A DNA stretch of 64,000 nucleotides from Merdibacter sp965119685 (GCA_965119685.1 OZ221971.1:124001-188000), one strand, 5' to 3'; positions 44,926-53,699 are shown, counted from the first letter of the stretch. Made by a program: numbers and translations. Notes: generated by a model from the letters alone, not told the origin.

Positions 44926-46383
44926 CTATGCTTTTGGAACTCTGAATTTGTATTTGCCTTTTCCAAACCCGCTGACGGCTTCAATCAAATCCGCCTTTTT
45001 CAGCTTTGTAATGAGATTGCCGGCGGCAGTAACGGAATCGTTTGTAATAGCGGCTATGTCGGAACGTCCAAAGATACCGTCAATGCCCATGATTGCAAAT
45101 ACTGTTTTAGCTTTTTTAATCGTAGTTTGGTTTGCGTTCATTCCGTCAATCGCAACCTCAATCGCAAGATCATCAGGAGTAATCGCAACATTTTCATCTT
45201 CAATCGTAACTTTAGCTGTGTTTATTGCAGTTCCATAATTCAAGTTATACAGCGTAACTTGAAATGAACTTGCGTCGGAATAAAATTTAGGTTCCAATTC
45301 ATCCCGGTAATTATAGGCTGCATGGTAGGCTTCCGTAATTTTCCGAAATCCGCTTCCCTGTCGCTCCATATATCCCAACCGGCCGAAAATATCAGCAAGG
45401 ATTGGATTGCGGCGGGTAGAGGAAATATTGAAAATATCCCTTTCCTGTATCCGTGTACCATCCACCATGCCGCCCGGGGAAGTAATTGTAAGACGATCAT
45501 CGTAAATGTCGATATGGACTTCGCTGCCCAAGATCAGATAATCACGATGAATCAGCGCATTGACAAGAGCTTCAAAAACGCTCCGTTCACAGTAATCCGG
45601 CATTTCAATGCGGGAGTCGGTCGTTTTCTTCCAACGTGTTTTCATATTCCGTTTTACAAAACTAACCCCTTCATTAAGCAGGATAATCAGGCTGCCGGAA
45701 TACTCTGCACCATCGAGCGCATCCACCATACCTCCGCTTTTATCAAGGCCGTTCCAGCGAGTGCAGAATAGGCGGGATTGCTTGATCGGCGCATCATCCG
45801 CCAGCAAAGCGCCTGCATTGGTCAGCTTATCGTATTCATTCCGTATTTCAAAGGAATCGAACAGCTTTTCTTCCATACTGTCACCTGTCCAAGCCTTATA
45901 TCGTTCACGCAGCTTGGAGAAAGCATAGTCCTTGAAATTATATTCGGAAATCAATGCGTCAAAGGTATGGTTCATACCTTTGAGAAGAAGCTGATTCAAT
46001 ACATACGAGGGAGCCGCTACGCTTTCGTTCCCCATACGGATATATGCTTCCATCACACCGTCAGCCTTGTAATAATATGGAGTGGAACGCCCTGCGGAAA
46101 TAGACAGTATAAGTATATCTCTGTCTTTCTCCCGCTCGGGAGTGAGGATAAAGTTCGGATAAGGCGTGATACGCTCTTTAATCAAACGGCTGATTACTTC
46201 AGCGTCCGCCTGTGCGTCGGCAAGCCCCGCTACATTTCTGTTATCATCAACACCGAAAAACAGTGTGCCGCCGATGCCGTTTGCAAAGGCGCTGACGCTT
46301 TTTAGCCAGCTTTTCGGCTTTCTCACTTCCAAAGCAACCTTGAACTCACATTCCGTTGCTTCGGCGATCCATTTATCAAGCAT
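44926..46383 (-). CDS. AlbA_2/Schlafen-type putative transcriptional regulator (COG2865-like)
   Basis: The 485-residue protein has an N-terminal AlbA_2 domain (ECEFKVALEVRKPKSWLKSVSAFANG, GGTLFFGVDDN) and a GHKL-like ATP-binding region near residues 255-350 (FEALVNALIHRDY, ITSPGGM, NPILADIFGRLGYMERQGSG). A C-terminal winged helix follows (RSDIAAITNDSVTAAGNLI). This is the usual layout of accessory ATP-binding regulators, some linked to stress or defence. The next gene upstream overlaps it by 8 bp. Function is unproven. Confidence 0.8.
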   Translation of the reverse strand: MLDKWIAEATECEFKVALEVRKPKSWLKSVSAFANGIGGTLFFGVDDNRNVAGLADAQADAEVISRLIKERITPYPNFILTPEREKDRDILILSISAGRSTPYYYKADGVMEAYIRMGNESVAAPSYVLNQLLLKGMNHTFDALISEYNFKDYAFSKLRERYKAWTGDSMEEKLFDSFEIRNEYDKLTNAGALLADDAPIKQSRLFCTRWNGLDKSGGMVDALDGAEYSGSLIILLNEGVSFVKRNMKTRWKKTTDSRIEMPDYCERSVFEALVNALIHRDYLILGSEVHIDIYDDRLTITSPGGMVDGTRIQERDIFNISSTRRNPILADIFGRLGYMERQGSGFRKITEAYHAAYNYRDELEPKFYSDASSFQVTLYNLNYGTAINTAKVTIEDENVAITPDDLAIEVAIDGMNANQTTIKKAKTVFAIMGIDGIFGRSDIAAITNDSVTAAGNLITKLKKADLIEAVSGFGKGKYKFRVPKA

Positions 46384-46618
46384 CGCCTAATTCCTCCCTG
46401 TCTGAGTGATTCATTTTTGCCCTGCTCTTGCAAACATTGTACTTATTCTTACACTGCGGGCTGCAAAACACGGCGCTCGGCATGCTTGCGGCAAAGGCTT
46501 TCGTGCAGTGCCTGTAAAGGCGGATCGGATTTTTGCTGTCGGTCAGCACGAAGCTGAACATCGTTTGTACACCCGAAAGCAGAGAGTGAAAATCCCGGAA
46601 AATAGCCGGCTTATCCAA
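46376..46618 (-). CDS. Zinc-finger-tail protein fragment (DUF6076/CGNR-like C-terminus)
   Basis: The 80-residue frame carries YRHCTKAF, VFCSPQCKNKYN and SRAK, that is, an incomplete C..C...C..C zinc-finger pattern. The position that is usually the first Cys (RLCxxC) reads YRHC, so one ligand may be lost. Full-length relatives are several times longer, so this looks like the 3' piece of a gene truncated at its 5' end. It overlaps the AlbA_2 gene by 8 bp. Confidence 0.45.
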   Translation of the reverse strand: MDKPAIFRDFHSLLSGVQTMFSFVLTDSKNPIRLYRHCTKAFAASMPSAVFCSPQCKNKYNVCKSRAKMNHSDREELGDA

Positions 46619-46710
46619 GCGGCGAGGACACTAACAGCCGCCGATTTCCACAAGCGCCTTTTTCATCATTTGCCGCAGCATTTCTCCCCAATGCACGCAT
46701 ATGCCTTTAC

Positions 46711-48666
46711 CTAGCGAACGATCGTGCCGTTTGGCAAATCCTTGGCGATTGTCGCTAACGCCAAATCCGCATCGTCTCCCGGCGCAGCGCATAAAATCAT
46801 GCCCTCGCTCTCCACTCCGCGCAGCTTAGCAGGCTTGAGATTGGTAACGACGATCACCTTTTGCCCGACCATCTCCTGCGGCGTATAAGCACGGGCGATG
46901 CCGCTGACGATCTGTCGCGTCTCATCGCCTAAATCCACCTGTTCTACAAGCAGCTTATCCGCTTTCGGATGCTTCTCGCAGGAAACGACGGTGCCTACCT
47001 TCAGCTCCACCTTGGCAAAATCGTCAATCGTGATCTCCGCCTTGGTTTCCTGCTTCTTTTGCGCGTTCGTTTTTTCTTCCTTTGCCTTTTCTGCGGCCTG
47101 ATCTGCCTCCAGCTGTTTCATAAATGCTTCGGTATCGATGCGGGCGAACAGCATCTCCATCTTTTTCACCACCGCATGATCACACTCCAGCGCACCGAAT
47201 TGCGTCAGGGTATCCAAGGTTCGCTGCTTGGTTCCTAAGGCATCCAAGATCTTCTCGCCTGTCTGCGGCATGAAGCTCTCTAACAGCACCGCCGCAAAGC
47301 GAATGCTCTCCAGCAGGTTGTAAAGCACGCTGGCTAAGCGCTCCCGCTTGCTTTCATCCTTGCCTAACACCCAAGGCATCGTCTCATCGATGTATTTGTT
47401 CGTCCTGCGCAGCAAGGTGAAGATCGCATCGATCGCATCGCCGACCCGCAGCTCGTCCATCTTTTGTTCTACCTGTTTGACGCTCTCTAACGCTGTCGCA
47501 ATCAGCTCCTCATCCACCGGTTCGCTGACATGCGGATTGCTGATCTCGCCGTTAAAGTATTTGTTGGACATAGAGATCGTGCGGCTGACGAGATTGCCCA
47601 AGATGTTCGCCAGGTCGGAATTGATGCGCTCTACCACCAGATCCCATGTGATCGTTCCATCCTGTGCAAACGGCATTTCATGCAGAACGAAGTAACGCAC
47701 CGCATCGACGCCGAAATAATGCACCAGATCATCCGCATAGATGGCGTTGCCCTTGGACTTGGACATCTTGCCATCGCCGACTAGCAGCCACGGGTGTCCG
47801 AACACCTGCTTTGGCAACGGCAAATCCAGCGCCATCAGCATGATCGGCCAATAGATGGTGTGAAAGCGCAGAATGTCCTTGCCGATGATATGTACGTCTG
47901 CCGGCCAATACTTCAAAAAGCGTTCCCCGTGATTGCCCTGCGCATCATAGCCAAGCGAAGTGATATAGTTGGTCAGCGCATCGATCCATACATAGATGAC
48001 ATGCCTTGGGTCAAAGTCGACCGGAATGCCCCACTTGAAAGAGGTGCGGGAAACACAGAGATCCTGTAATCCCGGTTTGAGGAAGTTGTTGATCATCTCG
48101 TTTTTGCGGGATTCCGGCTGAATGAACTCCGGATGCTCCTCAATGTGCTTCATGAGACGATCCGCATATTTCTGCATGCGGAAGAAGTATGCCTCCTCTT
48201 TCGCCTTTTTCACCGGACGCCCGCAGTCCGGGCAGCATCCATCCACCAGCTGGCTCTCCGTCCAAAAGGACTCACACGGCGTACAATACATGCCCTCGTA
48301 GGTTCCCTTGTAGATGTCGCCTTGCTCATAGAGCTTCTTAAAGATTTTCTGTACCTGCTTCTCATGTGCCTCATCGGTCGTGCGGATGAAATAGTCATAG
48401 CTGGTATTCATCATGTCGAAGGTCTTTTTGACCGTCTCTGCGACGCCGTCTACAAATTGCTTCGGTGTGACGCCCTGTTCCTTTGCCTTTTCCTCGATCT
48501 TCTGCCCGTGCTCATCCGTTCCGGTCTGGAAAAACACGTCGTAGCCCTGTGCGCGGCGATAGCGTGCGATCGCATCGGTCAAAACGATCTCGTAAGTGTT
48601 GCCGATGTGCGGCTTGCCGGAAGTGTAGGCGATCGCCGTCGTAATATAGTAGGGTTTCTTTTCCAT
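46711..48666 (-). CDS. metG: Methionyl-tRNA synthetase
   Basis: The 651-residue class I synthetase has the HIGH-type motif SGKPHIGNTYE near residue 16, a zinc-knuckle CTPCESFW / CCPDCGRP region, KMSKSKGN near residue 300, and a C-terminal tRNA-binding OB fold (KVELKVGTVVSCEKHPKADKL) for dimerisation. The start at 48666 has AAAAGGAGGAAG upstream; longer readings pass back into the T-box leader. Expression is predicted to respond to uncharged tRNA-Met. Confidence 0.96.
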   Translation of the reverse strand: MEKKPYYITTAIAYTSGKPHIGNTYEIVLTDAIARYRRAQGYDVFFQTGTDEHGQKIEEKAKEQGVTPKQFVDGVAETVKKTFDMMNTSYDYFIRTTDEAHEKQVQKIFKKLYEQGDIYKGTYEGMYCTPCESFWTESQLVDGCCPDCGRPVKKAKEEAYFFRMQKYADRLMKHIEEHPEFIQPESRKNEMINNFLKPGLQDLCVSRTSFKWGIPVDFDPRHVIYVWIDALTNYITSLGYDAQGNHGERFLKYWPADVHIIGKDILRFHTIYWPIMLMALDLPLPKQVFGHPWLLVGDGKMSKSKGNAIYADDLVHYFGVDAVRYFVLHEMPFAQDGTITWDLVVERINSDLANILGNLVSRTISMSNKYFNGEISNPHVSEPVDEELIATALESVKQVEQKMDELRVGDAIDAIFTLLRRTNKYIDETMPWVLGKDESKRERLASVLYNLLESIRFAAVLLESFMPQTGEKILDALGTKQRTLDTLTQFGALECDHAVVKKMEMLFARIDTEAFMKQLEADQAAEKAKEEKTNAQKKQETKAEITIDDFAKVELKVGTVVSCEKHPKADKLLVEQVDLGDETRQIVSGIARAYTPQEMVGQKVIVVTNLKPAKLRGVESEGMILCAAPGDDADLALATIAKDLPNGTIVR

Positions 48667-48711
48667 AAGCTTCCTCCTTTTGCTGATGCAGTGTGTTTTG
48701 CGTTCTTTAAT

Positions 48712-48931
48712 AAAAAAGCTCACGCCAAAGGGCGAGAGCTTCGCGGTACCACCTTTTTTCGTGTAACTTGTTACACCTTTCACCGTTAACGCCGGTTCTC
48801 GCGTTTCTTTCTCATGATTCAAAAGAACGGCTCCAAAGCCATCTTCCCGCCTGCGTCCCGTCAGATTTTCACCCACCATCTGCTCTCTACGCGCCGACTC
48901 ATGCGGTACTCTCTTCTTCACTGCCTTTTAC
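48712..48931 (-). ncRNA. T-box leader of metG
   Basis: The T-box sequence AAGGTGGTACCGCG (48742-48755) is followed on the minus strand by a strong terminator (AGCTCTCGCC / GGCGTGAGCT then TTTTTT at 48712-48740). Upstream are AGAGAGTA-like stem I features and a GGCTTTGGAGCC hairpin. A candidate ATG specifier in GAAGATGGC suits methionine; its exact placement needs folding. Confidence 0.9.
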
Positions 48932-48937
48932 TGCCCC

Positions 48938-48946
48938 ATTATAGCA
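48938..48946 (-). promoter_or_regulatory. Extended -10 promoter of metG
   Basis: TGCTATAAT on the minus strand lies just upstream of the T-box leader. The -35 is weak. Confidence 0.6.
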
Positions 48947-49141
48947 TATCCCAAAGGGAAATGCTATATGAAAATCAACGCCGCGTTCGCTCTCTCCAAG
49001 AGAGAAAAGAAAAGGGAGAAAAGCGCCTTTTGCCAAATAGGGAGAGGGAAAACAAAGAGAGAATGTAGCAGCGCACCGCGATGAATGTGCTGTCATTGGG
49101 AAGATCACGCCGGCATGCGGATGAACCTATATAAAAGGATA

Positions 49142-49181
49142 TTTCAATTATCGTGGATTTGTCCCTGCCTGATAATTGAAA
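49142..49181. repeat. Perfect 11-bp inverted repeat with 18-nt centre
   Basis: TTTCAATTATC and GATAATTGAAA lie between metG and hsp20, outside the hsp20 terminator. There is no T-run in the right place for a terminator. It could be an operator, a small RNA stem or a tiny repeat element. Confidence 0.5.
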
Positions 49182-49190
49182 CGACCCATT

Positions 49191-49231
49191 AAAAAGGCCA
49201 CCCGTGCGGATACGCTCCCGCGTGATGGCCT
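49191..49231 (-). terminator. Terminator of hsp20
   Basis: AGGCCA and TGGCCT outer arms with inner GC pairs are followed by five T on the minus strand, 9 bp past the stop. Confidence 0.85.
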
Positions 49232-49239
49232 GCGTTTGA

Positions 49240-49659
49240 TCATTCGATGGCAATGGTCTTCTTCTCTGGCAACTTGTTGACCTCCTTAGGGAAGCTGATC
49301 TTCAGCTCGCCGTTGTCATAGCTTGCCTTGATGTCCTCCTCCCTGACGCCTTCTCCGACATAAAAGCTTCGCGAGAAGCTGCCGCTGTATCGCTCCTGAC
49401 GAATCAGATTGCCCTTGTCATCCTTCTCCTCCTTGCTCGTGTTGCGCGATGCGCTCACATTCAGATACCCGTTGTTAAGCTCCAGGCGGATGTCTTCTTT
49501 CTTGCAGCCCGGCAGCTCCATATCTAACAGATAATTGCCGTCCTTCTCGGTGATGTCCGTCTTCATCGCCATGTCGCTTCGCGAATGGAAAATCGGTGAA
49601 GTAAACATATCATCGAATACCGTATCAAACAAATCATTGGTTCTTGGGAAGAATTTCAT
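49240..49659 (-). CDS. Hsp20/alpha-crystallin family small heat-shock protein
   Basis: The 139-residue holdase chaperone begins MKFFPRTNDLFDTVFDDMF and has the crystallin domain with MELPGCKKEDIRLELNNGYL, SGSFSRSFYVGEGV and KISFPKEV. It binds unfolding proteins under stress until ATP-dependent chaperones act. The ATG at 49659 follows GGAGGCGATAGAT; upstream in-frame methionines are less well placed. It is the last chromosomal gene before the ICE. Confidence 0.93.
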   Translation of the reverse strand: MKFFPRTNDLFDTVFDDMFTSPIFHSRSDMAMKTDITEKDGNYLLDMELPGCKKEDIRLELNNGYLNVSASRNTSKEEKDDKGNLIRQERYSGSFSRSFYVGEGVREEDIKASYDNGELKISFPKEVNKLPEKKTIAIE

Positions 49660-49738
49660 ATCTATCGCCTCCATTGATCTTTCTTCATGCATCTACATGA
49701 ATGAACTCTTTCCATCGGTGTTCCCCGATTACACTTTT

Positions 49739-49766
49739 ATTATATCCCACTTTTTAGCACTGTAAA
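49739..49766 (-). promoter_or_regulatory. Sigma-A promoter of hsp20
   Basis: The minus strand has TTTACA, 16 bp and TATAAT. A CACTG...CAGTG dyad overlaps the -35 but its arm spacing does not fit CIRCE. Confidence 0.7.
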
Positions 49767-49799
49767 CAGGTTATCGCAGTGTGGCTTTTGTCTAACTTC

Positions 49800-49980
49800 A
49801 TAGAGTGCCGTAAGTGCCTATTTATGGGCATTTCTCGGATTTTATGATTTTGTCTTAACTCGTCAGAAATCGTCATTTTATAAAAATTTGGTGTCAAAAT
49901 TGGTGTCAATCAGCGGAGAGATACCTTTTCTTGCCACAGTATATCAGTATCACAAATTGAAAAATTGAATATCGCAAGTA
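49800..49980. other. Candidate ICE left end / attachment region
   Basis: AT-rich non-coding sequence carries the direct repeat TTGGTGTCAAAATTGGTGTCA near 49,890-49,910 and an AGTGCC-tatttat-GGGCAT dyad near 49,815. Composition and gene orientation change here. No tRNA gene is present as an integration target. Confidence 0.4.
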
Positions 49981-49986
49981 GATTAT

Positions 49987-50047
49987 GGAACGCCGATATT
50001 GACGTTCCTTTTCTATTTCCAGCCGTTCAGAAATGGACGGCTTTTTC
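49987..50047 (+). terminator. Two tandem stem-loops with T-runs before the adhesin gene
   Basis: GGAACG/CGTTCC (49987-50008, then TTTTCT) and AGCCGT/ACGGCT (50021-50042, then TTTTTCT) end 30 bp upstream of the adhesin ATG. Similar hairpins precede other ICE genes. Confidence 0.55.
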
Positions 50048-50079
50048 TATATCCAAACGAAAGGAGAATTTTAAAAGCT

Positions 50080-53000
50080 ATGAAAAAGATATTGAAGCGA
50101 TTAGCCACAGGCTTCCTTGCCTTTGCGACTATCGTTACTGCTTTGCCGACAACGGCAGTCCACGCTTCCGAGAAGCAATACTGGACAGAAAGTGCCGAGC
50201 GTGTCGGTATCGTTGAAAAAGTAATGAATGACGGTTCTATCGGTTCGACATTCAATGAGGGACACATGACCGTTGAGGGTGAGGACGCTTTCTGTGTGGA
50301 TATTAACACCAACTTCCGCAACGGTTATAAGACCAGAGCTGACGCAAGCACACGCATGAGCTACGACCAGATTTCAGATGTTGCCCTCTCAATCGAGTAT
50401 GTTAATCAGTATGTGCAGAGCCACAGCGGATTGAGCAGTCAGCATATCTATCTTTTGAAACAGTGCGTCGTATGGCAGAGATTGAGTGTTCATCTTGGCT
50501 GGCAATGCGATAACGTCAGAGCTTCCTATGATGAAATTCCAAAAGCTATACAGGACGAGGTTTACGCTGGGGCGAAAGCCTTTGCCAGCGAGAACAAGGA
50601 ACGCTATGAATGTGGCGGTTACATCTACTCTGGCGAGGGACAGGACATTGGACAGTTCTGGGCGAAACTTGCCGTTGGAAATGCCACATTGAAAAAGACT
50701 TCCAGTAATGCCAGCATTACCGATGGGAACGGGCTTTACTCTATCGCTGGTGCGACTTATGGTGTCTATTCTGATAAGGACTGTACGAAACAGCTTGCCA
50801 CCCTTACGACTGATAACAGCGGAAATACTGATACCGTGGAAGTAAAGGCTGGCACAGTCTACATCAAAGAGCTTTCTGCTCCTGCTGGCTATAAGGTGGA
50901 CAGCACTGTCTATTCCTTAAATGTGGAAGCTGGCAAGACAGCGACACTCAATGTATCCGATACGCCAAAGGTCACAGATACCCTTATCGAGCTTTTCAAG
51001 ATTGACATGGAAACACAGAAAGACGCTCCACAGGGCGACGCTTCCCTAGAGGGTGCGGAGTTCACATGGAAATTCTATGCGGGACACTATACCGCTGACA
51101 ATCTTCCTAGCGAGCCTACAAAGACATGGGTGACAAAGACAATCGCTGAAAAGGACAGCGACGGCACTATTCATTATGTTTCCCGCCTTTCTGATGAATA
51201 CAAGGTATCTGGGGACAGCTTCTATACACAGGATGGTAAGAACGTGCTTCCTTTAGGAACGCTGACCGTTGAGGAAACGAAAGCTCCTGACGGCTATCTT
51301 CTTGACGGTGCATATATGCAGGCAAATGGTAGTGAGGAACAGATTAAGGGAATGTACCTTACACAGATTACCGAGGACGGCGACATTGCCGTATTGTCTG
51401 GAAGCAATCAGTACCATGTATCAGACAAGGTTATCCGTGGTGGTGTGAAAATCCAGAAAAGAGATTTGGAAACCAGCGATACCAAAGGTCAAGGAAGTGC
51501 GACTTTGAAAGACGCTGAATTTGAAATCATCTCTCTAAATGACAACGCCGTACTTGTTGAGGGAAAGCTCTACAATAAAGGCGACGTGGTAAAGACAATC
51601 CTTACCGACATTGAGGGCGTGGCTTCTACTTCTACTGACCTGTTACCTTACGGGAAATACCGTATTGAGGAAAGCAAAGCTCCAGAGGGCTATCTGACGG
51701 ACGGTGCAGAACCGATTGAATTTGAAATCACAGAGGACGGGAAAATCGTTGACCTTACAGGTACAGACACGTCAATCTACAATCAAGTGAAGCGTGGCGA
51801 CCTAGAGGGTGTCAAGATTGGTGCTGGCACACACCAGCGTCTTGCGGGAGTTCCGTTTAGGATCACAAGCAAGACCACAGGTGAGAGCCACATTATTGTA
51901 ACTGATGATAACGGGCAGTTCTCCACTTCTTCTGACTGGGCTTCCCATAAGAACAACACCAACGCAGGAAAGACCAGCGAGGACGGTATCTGGTTTGGAA
52001 CAAGCGAGCCAGACGACAGCAAAGGTGCTTTGATTTACGACACCTATATCATTGAGGAATTACGCTGTGAGAGCAACAAAGGCTTTGAGCTTATCCCACC
52101 GTTTGAAATCGTGGTGTCCAGAAACAATGTGACCGTTGACTTAGGGACACTTACTGATGAATACGAGAAAGAAATCTCTATCCATACCATAGCCACAGGC
52201 AAGGACGGCGAGAAGTCTATCGTGGCTGGCAAAGAGGTTACAATCGTTGACACGGTTACGCTTGACGGGCTGGAAAAAGGTACGAAGTATCAGTTAAAAG
52301 GCTGGCAGATGTTGAAAGAGGAAAATGCCGAACTTCTTATTGACGGACAGCGTGTAGAGAACAGCTATACCTTTACCGCTGATGATGAAGAAATGAAAGT
52401 GGAAATTTCCTATACATTCAATGCGTCTGCTTTAGGTGGCAAGAACCTTGTGACCTTTGAGGAACTTTACGACATTTCTAATGAGGACGAGCCTGTAAAG
52501 GTTGCTGAACACAAGGACATTGACGACGAGGGACAGACGGTGCTTATCACGGAGCGTATCATCTCTATCCATACCACAGCGACCAGCGAGGACGGAAAGA
52601 AAGAGATTGAAGCAGGAAAAGACGTGACAATCATTGATACCGTGACCCTTGACGGATTGGAAATCGGCACAAAGTATCAGCTCAAAGGCTGGCAGATGAT
52701 TAAGGACGAAAACGCAGAGCTTATCATCAATGGTGAACGTGTCGAGAATGACTATACCTTTACCGCCGACAGTGAAAGCATGGAAGTCCAGATTGCCTTT
52801 ACATTCGACGCTTCCGAGCTTGGCGGGAAAGAGCTTGTGACCTTTGAGGAATTATACGATTTGAGCAATCCAGATGAACCGACAAAGGTTACAGAGCATA
52901 AGGACATTGAGGACGACGGGCAGACGGTGACAATCACAGAAGTACCAGAAAAGCCAGAAGAACCTACACCAGAACAGCCGACCACACCAGATACACCGAG

Positions 53001-53124
53001 CAAGACAACGGACGCTCCAAAGACAGGAGACAATACAAACATTGCCTTATTCTTAGGGCTTCTTGTTCTCTCTGGTGCAGGCGTGGCAGGAACATACTTC
53101 ATCAAGCGTCGTAAACGCTTATAG
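50080..53124 (+). CDS. Thioester/Cna-B/VaFE-repeat surface adhesin with LPXTG-like anchor
   Basis: The 1014-residue wall-anchored protein starts with a signal peptide (cleavage near residue 29, AVHA-S). A probable thioester domain follows, with Cys72 in FCVDIN and Gln128 in LLKQCVVW. Cna-B/SpaA-type isopeptide domains occur near 225-305, 315-470, 475-600 and 600-700, with KAPDGYLLD and KAPEGYLTDG Glu motifs. Two 129-residue VaFE repeats lie at about 697-955, then a Pro/Thr linker, PKTGD, a hydrophobic helix and RRKRL. The thioester could bind host or mating partners covalently. It is the first ICE gene. Confidence 0.88.
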   Translation: MKKILKRLATGFLAFATIVTALPTTAVHASEKQYWTESAERVGIVEKVMNDGSIGSTFNEGHMTVEGEDAFCVDINTNFRNGYKTRADASTRMSYDQISDVALSIEYVNQYVQSHSGLSSQHIYLLKQCVVWQRLSVHLGWQCDNVRASYDEIPKAIQDEVYAGAKAFASENKERYECGGYIYSGEGQDIGQFWAKLAVGNATLKKTSSNASITDGNGLYSIAGATYGVYSDKDCTKQLATLTTDNSGNTDTVEVKAGTVYIKELSAPAGYKVDSTVYSLNVEAGKTATLNVSDTPKVTDTLIELFKIDMETQKDAPQGDASLEGAEFTWKFYAGHYTADNLPSEPTKTWVTKTIAEKDSDGTIHYVSRLSDEYKVSGDSFYTQDGKNVLPLGTLTVEETKAPDGYLLDGAYMQANGSEEQIKGMYLTQITEDGDIAVLSGSNQYHVSDKVIRGGVKIQKRDLETSDTKGQGSATLKDAEFEIISLNDNAVLVEGKLYNKGDVVKTILTDIEGVASTSTDLLPYGKYRIEESKAPEGYLTDGAEPIEFEITEDGKIVDLTGTDTSIYNQVKRGDLEGVKIGAGTHQRLAGVPFRITSKTTGESHIIVTDDNGQFSTSSDWASHKNNTNAGKTSEDGIWFGTSEPDDSKGALIYDTYIIEELRCESNKGFELIPPFEIVVSRNNVTVDLGTLTDEYEKEISIHTIATGKDGEKSIVAGKEVTIVDTVTLDGLEKGTKYQLKGWQMLKEENAELLIDGQRVENSYTFTADDEEMKVEISYTFNASALGGKNLVTFEELYDISNEDEPVKVAEHKDIDDEGQTVLITERIISIHTTATSEDGKKEIEAGKDVTIIDTVTLDGLEIGTKYQLKGWQMIKDENAELIINGERVENDYTFTADSESMEVQIAFTFDASELGGKELVTFEELYDLSNPDEPTKVTEHKDIEDDGQTVTITEVPEKPEEPTPEQPTTPDTPSKTTDAPKTGDNTNIALFLGLLVLSGAGVAGTYFIKRRKRL
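52181..52940 (+). repeat. Tandem VaFE repeat pair inside the adhesin gene
   Basis: Two copies with a 387-bp (129-codon) period, the first from about 52181 and the second from about 52568, are highly similar in DNA and protein (IDTVTLDGLE.GTKYQLKGWQM in both). Copy number may vary by recombination. Confidence 0.85.
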
Positions 53125-53160
53125 GATAATCTTCCTATGATGATGAAGAAATCACGTTCC

Positions 53161-53313
53161 CCGCCGATACATGGAAACGGCGGAGCTTCCCTTTATTCTG
53201 GCTTGTCCGCCACCCACCTGTAAGCACACAGACAGTCAAGGGTGTTTTTAAGCATTTACCTGCCCTTGACGGTCTGGGGGCTTACGGGTATCACACCACC
53301 AGCCAGAATAAAA
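53161..53313. repeat. Long imperfect inverted repeat after the adhesin gene
   Basis: Perfect 12-bp outer arms TTTATTCTGGCT (53192) and AGCCAGAATAAA (53301) enclose further pairs CCTGTAAGC/GCTTACGGG and AGTCAAGGG/CCCTTGAC, giving a 120-nt hairpin. A separate CCGCCG/CGGCGG stem precedes it at 53161-53183. The shape is compatible with a single-strand replication origin or a strong RNA structure. The region 53125-53356 has no gene. Confidence 0.65.
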
Positions 53314-53356
53314 GCATTGATAATCAACAGATTTTATAGAAATGAGGTATGAACAC

Positions 53357-53683
53357 ATGAAATTGAAATATATCGTGCCTGATATGGCACAGACTTTTGG
53401 AAACTTGGAGTTTGCAGGAGAAAATGACGTGGAGCAACAGCGTGTCAATGGTCGCTTCGTTCCCGTGACAAGAAGCTATAACCTGTATTCCGACATTCAG
53501 AGAGCCGACGACATTATCGTAGTGCTTCCCGCAAAGGCTGGGGAGAAGCGTTTCAAGTATGAGCAGAAAGTCAAACTCGTCAATCCTAAGATTACCGCTG
53601 AGGGAAAGAATGTGCGAGGTCGTGGCTACACCAACTATATCTTAACGGCTGATGATATGCTTCCAGCCGAGGAAGGCAAGTAA
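53357..53683 (+). CDS. DUF961/YdcP-family ICE protein (Tn916 Orf23-like)
   Basis: The 108-residue protein (KLKYIVPDMAQTFGNLEF, RADDIIVVLPAKAGEK, ADDMLPAEE) is a conserved first gene of Tn916-type transfer operons. The family is small and beta-rich and its function is not settled. The start at 53357 is the ATG that gives family-like length; a longer reading from 53342 is possible. It lies 16 bp upstream of a second family member. Confidence 0.88.
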   Translation: MKLKYIVPDMAQTFGNLEFAGENDVEQQRVNGRFVPVTRSYNLYSDIQRADDIIVVLPAKAGEKRFKYEQKVKLVNPKITAEGKNVRGRGYTNYILTADDMLPAEEGK

Positions 53684-53699
53684 AGGGGGATAACAGATT

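Noticed and set aside
49739..49780. CIRCE element (HrcA site) at hsp20
   Set aside because: The CACTG...CAGTG arms are too short and too far apart for the TTAGCACTC-N9-GAGTGCTAA consensus.
49800..49980. tRNA gene as ICE target
   Set aside because: No cloverleaf or T-loop (GGTTCRANYCC) sequence could be found here or in other gaps of the window.
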